This document shows, in pieces, positions 16,640-21,399 of a DNA stretch of 24,970 bases (the stretch's first letter is position 1; every line of letters starts with the position of its first letter). The notes under the pieces are model-generated. The model searched no databases. It saw nothing but the letters and a program-made list of their open reading frames with translations, and was not told the origin of the DNA. This DNA is from Chromera velia (Eukaryota > Sar > Chromeraceae): the NCBI GenBank assembly GCA_018398765.1, contig JAHBMJ010001416.1:87790-112759 (forward strand), in the 5' to 3' direction. The translations under genes were made by a program, and so were the position numbers.

Positions 16640-17081
16640 ATATTCAGAGTGAGCGCATTTTGTGTTTTTGTGTGCGCTGTTCGCTTCCAAAATCAATGGA
16701 GCAGCTGATTGAGTGATGGAGGCAGGAAGGAAGAAGAAAAAGAAGAAGAGCGCTTGACCGATCGACCCACCACTCCGTAGCAATTCCCACTGGAGCTCCA
16801 CCCGTTCTTGTGTTCATACACGAGTATCTCCTCGTGACCACAAGAATCGGGGTTGTTCCCTCCATTCGCAGTGCAAACAAGATTGGGAATCAAAGAGCTG
16901 GCGCTGTCCACATTGTACGCCCGAACGTTCGTCGCAGACCCGCCCCCCTTCCCACCCCCCGTGACAGAGCAGCCTCCTGCAGGATCTGCCTGAGGATAGA
17001 CGTTCAGGCTGTGCGGGCCCATCGTTAAGGAACTCACCACATTGCCGTCAGTGAGACCGTTAAAGTCGAGAGTGTAACAAG
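328..17081 (-). CDS. Large modular EGF-repeat protein gene (28 exons recognised, both ends missing)
   Basis: This is a multi-exon gene running right to left. Exons were assembled by hand from GT-AG boundaries and matching phases; 26 of 28 acceptors read TGCAG. Module order is: a beta-sandwich, 6 EGF, an F5/8 type C domain, 9 EGF, Sushi, 7 EGF, a PPC-like beta-sandwich, then a longer EGF. The six-cysteine EGF pattern, the DxDEC starts and the hydroxylation-type motif Cx[DN]xxxx[FY]xC indicate calcium-binding EGF modules. By family knowledge these form rod-like extracellular or surface proteins with adhesion or carbohydrate-binding ends. No signal-peptide exon, transmembrane segment or stop codon is secured, because the 5' end is unclear and the 3' end lies left of position 1. 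Two exons carry frame-breaking deletions, so the locus is either a gene with sequencing errors, a gene that skips those exons, or one in early decay. Which receptor or matrix protein it is cannot be told. Confidence 0.85.
496..931. other. Intron between the last EGF exon and the PPC exon
   Basis: 436 bases with GT-AG ends (sense). A CAGG/CAAA/CAGA-rich stretch occurs near 500-570. No further module was recognised. Confidence 0.6.
932..1118 (-). CDS. Exon: second half of PPC-like beta-sandwich
   Basis: The exon is 187 nt, phase 0 to phase 1. The acceptor is TTGACTGCAG and the donor GTCAGT. It encodes [40 protein letters not shown], then a cysteine-rich tail [15 protein letters not shown]. Both phases fit the neighbouring exons, which supports the model. 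A second possible acceptor at 1078/1079 gives phase 1 and would not fit the exon before it. Confidence 0.55.
1656..1915 (-). CDS. Exon: first half of PPC-like beta-sandwich
   Basis: The exon is 260 nt, phase 1 to phase 0. The acceptor AATGCAG lies after an (ATTC)n tract; the donor is CAG|GTTAAT. It encodes [34 protein letters not shown], then [20 protein letters not shown] and DDTCIGTSQ. With the next exon it follows the bacterial pre-peptidase C-terminal (PPC) layout: 'FxxSTC.S...FDS.LSV', then '[10 protein letters not shown]...GtYgLti'. Such domains occur in secreted proteins. The assignment rests on pattern only. Confidence 0.6.
1919..1954. repeat. (ATTC)n microsatellite at an acceptor
   Basis: CATTCATT repeats run into the TGCAG acceptor of the 1656-1915 exon. 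Confidence 0.9.
2176..2203. repeat. (GA)n microsatellite
   Basis: An intronic GA run lies next to the duplicated exon end at 2207-2239. Confidence 0.9.
2207..2239 (-). repeat. Intronic copy of the exon end at 2316-2348
   Basis: 33 bases match the end of the EGF exon at 2318 ([10 protein letters not shown]) and its GT, with one mismatch. The copy is followed by GTCCGC, then a (CT)n tract. It is 109 bp from the original, so use of the copied donor would shift the frame. Confidence 0.85.
2318..2440 (-). CDS. EGF module exon
   Basis: The exon is 123 nt, phase 1-1. The acceptor is CATGCAG and the donor GTGGGT. It encodes [24 protein letters not shown] and [11 protein letters not shown]. The last ~31 bases are duplicated 109 bp downstream in the intron. 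Confidence 0.88.
2726..2845 (-). CDS. EGF module exon
   Basis: The exon is 120 nt, phase 1-1. The acceptor is CGTGCAG and the donor GTGAGT. It encodes [29 protein letters not shown] and GFGGDTCAG, with a short last loop. Confidence 0.85.
3132..3266 (-). CDS. EGF module exon (long variant)
   Basis: The exon is 135 nt, phase 1-1. The acceptor is CATGCAG and the donor GTCCGT. It encodes [11 protein letters not shown], then [20 protein letters not shown] and a longer last loop [14 protein letters not shown]. Six cysteines are kept with enlarged spacing. Confidence 0.83.
3494..3743 (-). repeat. Five tandem copies of an EGF exon donor
   Basis: The plus-strand unit AAGGCATTCCACTGACCCACC continues with TGTGCAGTTC and a T-run with CAATTAAG. 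The donor dinucleotide lies just before 3509, 3567, 3628, 3679 and 3733, so spacings are 58, 61, 51 and 54. Only the 3733 copy continues into the EGF exon. Every copy keeps AACTGCACAG|GTGGGT in the sense direction. Confidence 0.9.
3733..3855 (-). CDS. EGF module exon with multiplied donor
   Basis: The exon is 123 nt, phase 1-1. The acceptor is TTTTTGCAG and the donor GTGGGT. It encodes [24 protein letters not shown] and [11 protein letters not shown]. Four further copies of its last 11 nt plus donor follow in the intron (3494-3720), and the first two are in frame. Confidence 0.87.
4248..4370 (-). CDS. EGF module exon
   Basis: The exon is 123 nt, phase 1-1. The acceptor is TATGCAG and the donor GTGAGC. 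It encodes [24 protein letters not shown] and [11 protein letters not shown]. Confidence 0.88.
4727..4849 (-). CDS. EGF module exon
   Basis: The exon is 123 nt, phase 1-1. The acceptor GTCTGCAG follows a CT-rich tract; the donor is GTCTGT. It encodes [24 protein letters not shown] and [10 protein letters not shown]. Confidence 0.86.
5235..5357 (-). CDS. EGF module exon
   Basis: The exon is 123 nt, phase 1-1. The acceptor is ATTGCAG and the donor GTGAGT. It encodes [24 protein letters not shown] and [11 protein letters not shown]. Confidence 0.88.
5691..5912 (-). CDS. Exon: Sushi (CCP) module
   Basis: The exon is 222 nt, phase 1-1. The acceptor is CGTGCAG and the donor GTCAGG. The module runs [12 protein letters not shown], then [18 protein letters not shown], then [20 protein letters not shown]. 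This is the four-cysteine Sushi layout with the 'Y.C..GF' and 'W....P.C' signatures. Such modules mediate protein binding in extracellular proteins. It separates two EGF runs. Confidence 0.85.
6288..6571. repeat. (GA)n microsatellite interrupted by an assembly gap
   Basis: A nearly pure GA tract with GAAA, GGGA and GAGC interruptions. A run of Ns sits inside it, so its true length is unknown. It lies in the intron between the EGF exon at 6588 and the Sushi exon. Confidence 0.95.
6367..6437. other. Assembly gap (71 N)
   Basis: 71 consecutive Ns within the GA tract; both flanks are GA. Confidence 0.99.
6588..6710 (-). CDS. EGF module exon
   Basis: The exon is 123 nt, phase 1-1. The acceptor TTTCTGCAG is preceded by a pure (TTTC)n run that serves as polypyrimidine tract; the donor is GTGGGG. 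It encodes [24 protein letters not shown] and [11 protein letters not shown]. Its 3' third is nearly identical at base level to the exon at 4248-4370. Confidence 0.87.
6715..6761. repeat. (GAAA)n microsatellite acting as polypyrimidine tract
   Basis: In the sense direction this is (TTTC)n directly before the CTGCAG acceptor of the 6588-6710 exon. Confidence 0.92.
6912..7034 (-). CDS. EGF module exon
   Basis: The exon is 123 nt, phase 1-1. The acceptor is TCTGCAG and the donor GTACGT. It encodes [24 protein letters not shown] and [11 protein letters not shown]. Confidence 0.88.
7227..7681. repeat. About 450-bp homopurine tract (GAAA/GGAA)
   Basis: The plus strand is almost only A and G here, with few T or C interruptions (around 7245, 7344-7370, 7393-7410, 7458-7470). 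It lies in the intron between the EGF exons at 7034 and 7811. Long open frames across it are low-complexity artefacts (KKERKKE-type). Confidence 0.95.
7811..7932 (-). CDS. EGF module exon with 1-nt frameshift deletion
   Basis: The exon is 122 nt where 123 is expected. The acceptor is TTTGCAG and the donor GTCTGG. It encodes [11 protein letters not shown] and [12 protein letters not shown]; then one base is missing near 7845-7850 (plus-strand GTGTGCAG where sister exons read GTGTTGCA). The remaining bases match [13 protein letters not shown] only in the next frame; in the original frame a TGA appears. It is either a sequencing error or an inactivated, skippable module. Confidence 0.75.
8255..8348 (-). 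CDS. EGF module exon with degenerate 3' end
   Basis: The acceptor is GCTGCAG, phase 1. It encodes [12 protein letters not shown] and [12 protein letters not shown], then [12 protein letters not shown] in place of the usual GF.GDG..C loop. The best-looking donor (GTACGT, giving 8255) leaves phase 2 and would break frame with the next exon. A GTGTGT donor at 8188-8189 (exon to 8190, 159 nt) keeps phase 1 with a longer odd tail. The true 3' end is unclear. Confidence 0.65.
8927..9049 (-). CDS. EGF module exon
   Basis: The exon is 123 nt, phase 1-1. The acceptor is GCTGCAG and the donor GTTGGT. It encodes [24 protein letters not shown] and [11 protein letters not shown]. Ala replaces the second acidic residue of the calcium-binding start. 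Confidence 0.85.
9216..9338 (-). CDS. EGF module exon with multiplied acceptor
   Basis: The exon is 123 nt, phase 1-1. The acceptor is GTCTGCAG and the donor GTCGGT. It encodes [24 protein letters not shown] and [10 protein letters not shown]. Three extra copies of its acceptor and first dozen bases lie just upstream in the sense direction (see repeat 9326-9520). Confidence 0.87.
9326..9520 (-). repeat. Four tandem copies of an EGF exon acceptor
   Basis: A unit CACTCATCGACATCTGCAG followed by ACACTCATT(A/C)AG and a poly-A run starts at 9326, 9382, 9436 and 9486 on the plus strand. In the sense direction each unit is a pyrimidine run, TGCAG and the first bases of the DVDEC exon. Only the copy at 9326 continues into a full EGF exon. 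Confidence 0.9.
9721..9855 (-). repeat. Duplicated exon end and donor flanking a 67-bp inverted-repeat spacer
   Basis: A 34-bp segment (26 nt of exon end plus donor GTCAGCCA) occurs at 9822-9855 and again, exactly, at 9721-9754. The 67-bp spacer 9755-9821 begins TGCATTCATTTTCA and ends TGAAAATGAACGCA, which are inverted copies with one mismatch in 14. The layout is a short palindromic element flanked by long direct repeats. Confidence 0.85.
9830..9955 (-). CDS. EGF module exon
   Basis: The exon is 126 nt, phase 1-1. The acceptor is CATGCAG and the donor GTCAGC. It encodes [23 protein letters not shown] and [12 protein letters not shown]. Its last bases plus donor are duplicated in the downstream intron at 9721-9754. 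Confidence 0.85.
10105..10225 (-). CDS. EGF module exon with 2-nt frameshift deletion
   Basis: The exon is 121 nt instead of 123. The acceptor is GCGCAG and the donor GTCTGT. Compared with the sister exons at 13078 and 10569, two bases are missing right after GACGAG, where the first EGF cysteine codon lies (near 10213-10216). After that point the bases still match the EGF module, but in the wrong frame. Inclusion would shift all downstream exons. A sequencing indel or habitual skipping would each rescue the gene. Confidence 0.75.
10569..10685 (-). CDS. EGF module exon with mutated acceptor
   Basis: The module is [32 protein letters not shown], with donor GTATGT. At the expected acceptor (10692-10693, sense GTGCAC then ATCTAG) the AG has become AC; sister exons read TGCAG there. 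An in-frame AG six bases further in (ATCTAG) would give a 117-nt phase 1-1 exon, and those are the coordinates given. It would lose two residues of the calcium-binding start. Exon skipping is the alternative. Confidence 0.7.
10979..11014. repeat. (TGTC)n microsatellite
   Basis: TGTC repeats lie in the intron downstream (sense) of the F5/8 type C exon, next to the possible mini-exon. Confidence 0.9.
11025..11066 (-). CDS. Possible 42-nt mini-exon
   Basis: A 42-nt phase 1-1 segment lies between a GCGCAG acceptor and a strong GTGAGC donor, encoding [15 protein letters not shown]-like residues. The tail resembles the end of an EGF module. It lies in the ~1-kb intron between the F5/8 type C and the next EGF exon, where a linker would fit. 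Chance is a real alternative. Confidence 0.3.
11724..12317 (-). CDS. Exon: F5/8 type C (discoidin-like) domain
   Basis: One exon of 594 nt (phase 1-1) encodes the domain. The acceptor is TCTTGCAG. The donor is GTCAGT at 11724, or GTACCT at 11715; both keep the frame. Visible landmarks are [63 protein letters not shown] and [11 protein letters not shown]. This follows the discoidin order: a buried 'AFD' strand, a ligand-side loop, the 'V.GS.DG..W..I' turn and the final 'SEVEIY' strand. The family folds as a galactose-binding-like jelly roll and binds carbohydrates or lipids in extracellular proteins. The ligand here is unknown. It sits between two runs of EGF modules. Confidence 0.85.
12562..12643. 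repeat. (CT)n-(CA)n compound microsatellite touching a donor
   Basis: About 28 bases of CT are followed by about 50 of CA, ending at the ACTTAC of the donor of exon 12644-12763. In sense the donor reads GTAAGTGTGTGT. Confidence 0.95.
12644..12763 (-). CDS. EGF module exon (altered last loop)
   Basis: The exon is 120 nt, phase 1-1. The acceptor is CCTGCAG and the donor GTAAGT runs straight into (GT)n. It encodes [24 protein letters not shown] and then [11 protein letters not shown], so the usual GF.GDG.TC last loop is shortened and rearranged. The sixth cysteine is still present. Confidence 0.82.
13078..13200 (-). CDS. EGF module exon (intact member of a near-identical trio)
   Basis: The exon is 123 nt, phase 1-1. 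The acceptor is TGTGCAG and the donor GTCTGT. It encodes [24 protein letters not shown] and [10 protein letters not shown]. Most bases match the exons at 10569-10685 and 10105-10225, so these three arose by recent duplication. This is the only one of the three with both an intact frame and an intact acceptor. Confidence 0.87.
13281..13367. repeat. 43-bp tandem duplication in an intron
   Basis: The unit CCTCCCCTATCTCACATGAT plus 23 more bases is present twice (13281-13323, 13324-13366), with no mismatch seen. It is not at a splice junction. Confidence 0.9.
13596..13721 (-). CDS. EGF module exon (variant start)
   Basis: The exon is 126 nt, phase 1-1. The acceptor is CATGCAG and the donor GTGAGT. 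It encodes [23 protein letters not shown] and [11 protein letters not shown]. Six cysteines are kept, but the second acidic residue of the DxDE start is Ala, so calcium binding may be weaker. Confidence 0.83.
14122..14244 (-). CDS. EGF module exon
   Basis: The exon is 123 nt, phase 1-1. The acceptor is GTGTGCAG and the donor GTGAGT. It encodes [24 protein letters not shown] and [10 protein letters not shown], with six cysteines and the DxDE calcium-binding start. Confidence 0.87.
14431..14463. repeat. (CACG/CA)n microsatellite
   Basis: An intronic CACGCACG then CA repeat run. Confidence 0.9.
14661..14783 (-). CDS. EGF module exon
   Basis: The exon is 123 nt, phase 1-1. The acceptor is CCTGCAG and the donor GTATGT. 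It encodes a calcium-binding type [14 protein letters not shown], then [12 protein letters not shown], then [10 protein letters not shown], with all six cysteines present. Confidence 0.85.
15101..15836. repeat. Copy 1 of ~734-bp perfect direct duplication
   Basis: The segment starts TCGATACAAAAGAATCTC and ends in (TG)n just before the single N at 15837. It matches 15838-16571 base for base, including the intronic ATCC and GTAT microsatellites. Exact identity of fast-evolving microsatellites plus an N at the junction suggest an uncollapsed overlap between two contigs. Confidence 0.9.
15181..15586 (-). CDS. Second, identical copy of the beta-sandwich/EGF exon (likely assembly artefact)
   Basis: This is identical to the exon at 15918-16323, with the same splice sites, inside a ~734-bp perfect direct repeat whose copies are separated by one N at 15837. 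If real, it would not splice cleanly: the exon starts in phase 0 and ends in phase 1, so two in a row break the frame. That argues for a duplicated contig end. Confidence 0.6.
15838..16571. repeat. Copy 2 of ~734-bp perfect direct duplication
   Basis: This is the second copy, 737 bp to the right of the first. Identity runs into the (GT)n tract; past 16571 the sequence leaves the pure repeat (GCGGATGTG), as expected if this contig read through a repeat where the other stopped. Confidence 0.9.
15918..16323 (-). CDS. Exon: end of beta-sandwich domain plus first EGF module
   Basis: The exon is 406 nt, phase 0 to phase 1. The acceptor is GGTGCAG and the donor is the strong GTGAGT. The first ~95 residues include [36 protein letters not shown] and FDNIEFCEP. 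An EGF module follows at once ([23 protein letters not shown], then a glycine-rich last loop [11 protein letters not shown]). An identical copy lies at 15181-15586 and is probably an assembly duplicate; only one of the two should be counted. Confidence 0.75.
16513..16639. repeat. (GT)n/(GTAT)n microsatellite
   Basis: This lies in the intron between the two beta-sandwich exons. The same kind of tract ends at the single N at 15837, which explains why an assembler broke there. Confidence 0.93.
16771..17081 (-). CDS. Exon: N-terminal part of extracellular beta-sandwich domain
   Basis: The exon is 311 nt. Its acceptor is TGTGCAG after a (CA)n/(GA)n tract, phase 1, and its donor GTGGGT follows GGA GTG in phase 0. 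It encodes a stretch starting CYTLDFNGL, with [21 protein letters not shown] and SGNCYGV, containing several cysteines and glycine-rich turns. It joins in phase 0 to the next exon, which ends in FDNIEFCE. Together they resemble the 'DFxxLxxG ... DNIEFC' beta-sandwich domains of secreted proteins. The family is not identified. This is the first exon I can support; upstream exons are uncertain. Confidence 0.65.
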
Positions 17082-17085
17082 CTGC

Positions 17086-17087
17086 AC

Positions 17088-17127
<40 letters not shown>

Positions 17128-17145
17128 GAGAGAGAGAGAGAGAGA
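17086..17145. repeat. (CA)n-(GA)n microsatellite before the first recognised exon
   Basis: In sense this is (CT)n then (GT)n leading into TATGTATGTGTGCAG, the acceptor of exon 16771-17081. Confidence 0.93.
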
Positions 17146-17365
17146 CCTTGTCCCAATGAGAACAGATCGGCCAAGGAGTTAAGGAAGGCAGGGAGGCAAA
17201 GGAACTGAGCGACTTTACAGAGAAAAGGACAGGCAACCCTAAAGCTGCCGCTGGAAACAGAGTATTGATGCCGAACACCATGCAGCAGCAGAAGAGAAGA
17301 TTTTTAAGTTGGAGCGAACGAGTTTGAAAGTGAAGAAACAACCTTGCACCTTCTCGCGCAAAGCA

Positions 17366-17554
17366 TCATGGAAAGCCCAAGCAACGATTCACACATCCAT
17401 GCTCAGGAAACGGTTTGGCATATGCAGAGTGAAACAGCACACAATGCCACATTTGCCATGCATCTTCTACTTGAACGAAAATTCTTGCATGCATGGGCGC
17501 TTCCTGAACAGAAGAGCTGAAAACTGCACAGACCAGAAAGACACTCGTGTGCAT
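17366..17554 (-). other. Candidate 5' exon with signal-peptide-like start
   Basis: An ATG at 17554 opens MHTSVFLVCAVFSSSVQEAP, a short hydrophobic stretch with small residues as in a signal peptide. The frame stays open to 17366. A phase-1 donor is needed to join exon 16771-17081, and only weak ones (GTGTGC, GTGTGA, GTTGCT) are seen. A rival is the ATG near 17281 (MVFGINTLFPAAALG). Neither is secure. Confidence 0.2.
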
Positions 17555-18340
17555 ATGATGGAACTTTGCACATGCAGCCTTCAACAAAGATGGTAGACCG
17601 ACTTGTTCCTTCAACCGACGGCGAAAGGAACCCAAGTGAGCAGAAAAAAATAAACCACCAGACCAAACTGCTGCCCGAAGAGCATGAAGGCGTTCCCCTC
17701 GAATTCATCCCGAAGCTGCCACACACCCCGTGTCCCCCCCACACCCCCCCGCTGGTCATGTCCTTGCGAGCTTGGATTCCTTTCCTATGTGGATTTCTGT
17801 TTTCTTTGCTGGACTACGAAGGAGCAAAGACGAAGAATTGTTGCAGTGAGAGAATTATTGTTGATCGATTCTTTCCTCTGCAGTACTGTGAAATTTCTTG
17901 TCGAGATTGATTGCACTTCAACAACCGTCGTTTCGGAATGAAGTTAGGCAATTTCGCAAAAGTTCAGGGATTCTTGGTTTTCTACTCAGACAAGCGAAAG
18001 CGTAGATCTTGTCGCACGTAGAGGGGTGTCGGCTCAAACCTCACTCAGTCGGCTGAACCGCCAGAGTTCAGGCAAAATGCGCATGCTCCAAGCAAAAAAA
18101 CACAGTTCGATCTGTACATGCAGTCTGCAGGACTCTCATTGGCTTCTGTCCTCGGCTGCGTTAATTCTCTGGCAAACTGGTCAGTGGAACTACAAGTGTG
18201 TCTTGCCTGCTGCATATGGAAACCTTGGTATAGCCCTCGATCGTTAGATCGAACGAGCTCTCCGGCCCTGCATGCAGTCTGCATGAGAGGGACCATGCCC
18301 ATGCATGCAGCTCTACACGCCCGGAGAGGCGATCGATATA

Positions 18341-18449
18341 CTTTAGCGTCTCTCTGCATGCACGGTCCTGTGTCGGAGATGCATTGCATGCTCGATCGAA
18401 GCATTCTCTCTTTAGTGTCTCTCTGGTCCTGTGTCGGGCCAGTATGCAT
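18341..18449. repeat. Imperfect direct repeat
   Basis: CTTTAG(C/T)GTCTCTCT followed by GGTCCTGTGTCGG and ATGCAT occurs twice (from about 18341 and 18410); the first copy carries an extra GCATGCAC. Confidence 0.7.
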
Positions 18450-18697
18450 CTTGCCTAGGCATGGATCTTGTCCGTCTGTTACGTGGTCATTCTGCTGCCA
18501 GCGCAATGATGGCCTTGCCCCCTCCCTGGACTAAGCCATCGATCCTAGTTTATGCCTTTCATGGTAAACAAAAATTAATACTTTTCATTCTCCATGTGTT
18601 CGCGTGGTCAACTCTATCTATATGTAAATCGGCGTAGTGGTCTTCTTTCCCCTTCCCGGCTTCTTCTTCGAAGCATGCATACCTGCACATAGGCAAA

Positions 18698-18730
18698 GCG
18701 TGCTCTCAGCACGCGCGTGGAGCGCGTGCT
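18698..18730. repeat. Overlapping GC-rich hairpins
   Basis: GCGTGCT-CTC-AGCACGC (18698-18714) overlaps AGCACGCGC-GTGGA-GCGCGTGCT (18708-18730), so the middle arm can pair either way. A further hairpin ATGGGG...CCCCAT follows at about 18740-18757. The group sits just before the AT-rich island. Confidence 0.75.
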
Positions 18731-18829
18731 ATAGCAGGCCATGGGGTGGGGCCCCATATCTATGTACTGCCATGTACTGCCAGGCCGGCGGCAAGTAACC
18801 AACGAGTTCCAAATCGCCCCTATACACAT

Positions 18830-19560
18830 AAAAAACCCACTAATTTGTATAAGATTTTCGTTGTTTTGCATGATTCGATTTTATACGATCTTATCTGACA
18901 CTGTACATTATCACTATGAACGGTAACAAACATATTTAGGGCCTTCGATACTAGCTTTAATATATTTAATTTGATTATTAACGTTAACTAATGAAAACAC
19001 GAACACATATAAACTATAATACAAACAAAATATTTTTATGTACTGTTTTGCTTATGCAATGCTAGCAGCTGGTACAAATTAGCAAAATATGATGGAAAAT
19101 GCAGTTTGAATTAAATTCAATAGTTCGTTTTTTCTTAATTGTATATCAACTTCAATATTATGAGAGTTGATCAATCATTTTTTTACTTTTTTTATTTGAT
19201 TGTCTTTCACAGACTCATAATCTTCAAGTTATCATATTTTTTCCCTTTTCAGTGACCTATTTATTCCTTCACTAGTTTATTCTATTTACCCCCTTTTAAA
19301 GTAAGTTGTTTACACTCGTTTCTAGCTTTATATGTTCATCATACATATTTATATGTATTCCTCTTAACAACTGTTAGTAAAATAATAAAGTTTCAATCGA
19401 TTAAGACTTGCATTAAGCAAGGCTTTTAGTGTGACTCTTGCTTTAGTTTCTAAGCATTATGGTCGCTGATATGTACGGATATCGAAATGTACGTACAACC
19501 TGTGTAAGAGATTTAATTGAACTTAATTATTGAAGTTCGGACTAAAAGTTTGCATAAAGC
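18830..19560. other. AT-rich island without open frames
   Basis: About 730 bases are strongly AT-rich (TAATATATTTAATTTG, GTTAACTAATG) between flanks of balanced composition. I found no coding pattern, tRNA-like fold or terminal repeats. It could be a promoter or matrix-attachment region, an old transposon, or organelle DNA transferred to the nucleus. Confidence 0.6.
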
Positions 19561-21207
19561 TCCCGCGACATCATCCGGAGACCAAGTAAGTTGCCTGCCA
19601 CAGCTCCGAATTGCTGGGGTAAAAATTAAAGAGTTGTGGCCAGTGCTGGAGCCAGTGCTTTCAATCAACGAATGCATTGCACATGCATCACTTTGAGAGG
19701 AATGTGTGAGTATGTGTGAGTGTGACAGACAGATGAATGTGAATGCTAACAGACTTCTTTTCCTGCCCTAGTTCCTACCCTGCTTGTCCATCTTTTTTTG
19801 CAGCTATCCACTGCTACATGCCATTTGTTCCTTGGTAAAATGCTTTTTCTGAACTTACTTTGTGTTTTGTTGACCCCGTATTTTTTCCCCTCGCCTCCCC
19901 TCCTCTCTCCCCCCACCATATCAACTCACCTGACCCTCTTTCAATCCACAGATTCCTTCCAACCCCTTTCCTTCATTCTCTTCGTCTTCCTCTTCCACTT
20001 CTCTCTCTTTGCACAAGAAGAAGTAGGACGAAGCACCTTTACAGAAATCAACAAACCCACTACAGAGAGGAAAGAAACAGACAGCCTGTGAGCGGCGACG
20101 TCTCTCTCTCCTTCTCTCCCCCTCCCTCCCTGTTCCTCCGTAGCAATAGTGCCATAGTGCCCCACCGGCCACGCACCCTCTTTCCAGCCGGGAAAGCTTT
20201 CCAGCCATGTGCTTGTTCTTCCAGTGCCATTGTGTTTACTGAATAGACCGCTCTCTCCCTTTTTGTGCAGGACCGTTTGCCTTGTTGTCAATTTCTTCGT
20301 TCGCCCCTCGTTCTCACTGGATCTTTGTAAAGAACAACAGACAGAGTTTCAATCAATCAGTCCACTGAACAAGGACACCGAGAAGAGAAGAACCGACTGA
20401 GGAAGGGAGGTCGACAGAGAGACGGCCGAAAGAGGAGGGAGGAGAAGGGACATTAGGTTGAAAGAGGAAGGAAGGAAGAGGAGGACGTCAATTGAAAGGA
20501 ACGACAGGACCCTAGGACAGGAATTGACAGACAGACAGAAGAAGGAAGAGAGGGACGGAAGGGAGGAAGGATGAAAGGGCACGAAGGACGGGAGGAAAAA
20601 ACGTGATCGGGTAATCTCGACATCCCGCACCTCGACCTCGACATGGACACGGACAGAGAAGAGATACGGGACGGATGGACGGAGACGGCAGGCAAAGATG
20701 AAGACGTCAAAGAAGACAAATGTCTTCAGAATCCCTCAACCCCCCTCCTTTTCTTCCATCCAGAAAAAGCGGAAGTCTAAAAGACGACAAGAACTACACA
20801 GAGAGAAAGAAAAAGTGATCTCCCAAAAAGATTGAAGCAAAAAAATTAATCAACAAAAAACGGAACAGATGGACCAGCAACGAATAAATAAAATACAAGA
20901 AGGAGACGGAAGGAGCACAAAAGCACCGATCCCTCTCCAATTCTTTTTTCGTTTGCTTTCTACTTTAATTCTCCTTCCTCGGCTCTCTCTGCCACTGCCA
21001 GACCAAGCGAGAGAGATCGATGAGAGGCACCCCCCCCCTCACCTGCCGTGAGCCTTCCGATAAGAAAGATTCGCTGCATGTATTTGTAGGTGATTAAATA
21101 TTGATCGAAAGGTAAAAAAATGAACAAGGCGCGGTGCTTACGAAAGGCCATACATGCTCCTCTCCCCCCCCTCCCCTCATTTCTCTCTCCCTTCACCCCA
21201 GCTTCCC
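19561..21207. other. Region downstream of the pyruvate carboxylase stop
   Basis: Probably the 3' UTR of the carboxylase gene near 21207 and then intergenic DNA. 19870-20010 is pyrimidine-rich and 20400-20700 purine-rich on the plus strand. No domain-bearing exon was found, and no canonical AATAAA was seen just after the stop in the sense direction. Confidence 0.45.
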
Positions 21208-21399
21208 TCAGGGAGCAGGTCCCAGGGTCACCAGCAGAGCGCCCTCCACAACCTTGGCGCCTACGTGCGCGACTGAGATGGACTTGATGGTGCCGTCTCT
21301 TGGTGCAGAGACCTTCACCTCCATCTTCATGGCCGAGATCACTGCCAGAATGTCCCCTGCCTTCACAGCATCGTCCGTGTGCGCAAGCAATTCGATGAC
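21208..21399 (-). CDS. Pyruvate carboxylase last exon (biotinyl domain)
   Basis: The exon is 192 nt including TGA, with acceptor CATGCAG. It encodes VIELLAHTDDAVKAGDILAV, then ISAMKMEVKVSAPRDGTIKS; the Lys in AMKME is the biotin attachment residue. It ends LLVTLGPAP. Confidence 0.95.
   Translation of the reverse strand, partial: VIELLAHTDDAVKAGDILAVISAMKMEVKVSAPRDGTIKSISVAHVGAKVVEGALLVTLGPAP

Larger units (their letters stand above)
17146..18660. other. Upstream region of the EGF gene, no secure gene
   Basis: About 1.5 kb without recognisable domains. Open frames here are short and lack family features. Palindromic words such as GCATGC and CGATCGAT are frequent around 18240-18400. The region may hold the first exon and promoter of the EGF gene; no clear TATA or initiator motif stands out. 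Confidence 0.4.

Noticed and set aside
18118-18534. 138-residue plus-strand frame
   Set aside because: No domain, internal repeats and palindromic words explain its make-up; no splice or start context supports it.
18660-18800. Possible structured RNA or tRNA at the hairpin cluster
   Set aside because: The stems do not form a cloverleaf and no T-loop (GTTCRA) or anticodon arm could be placed; kept only as hairpins.
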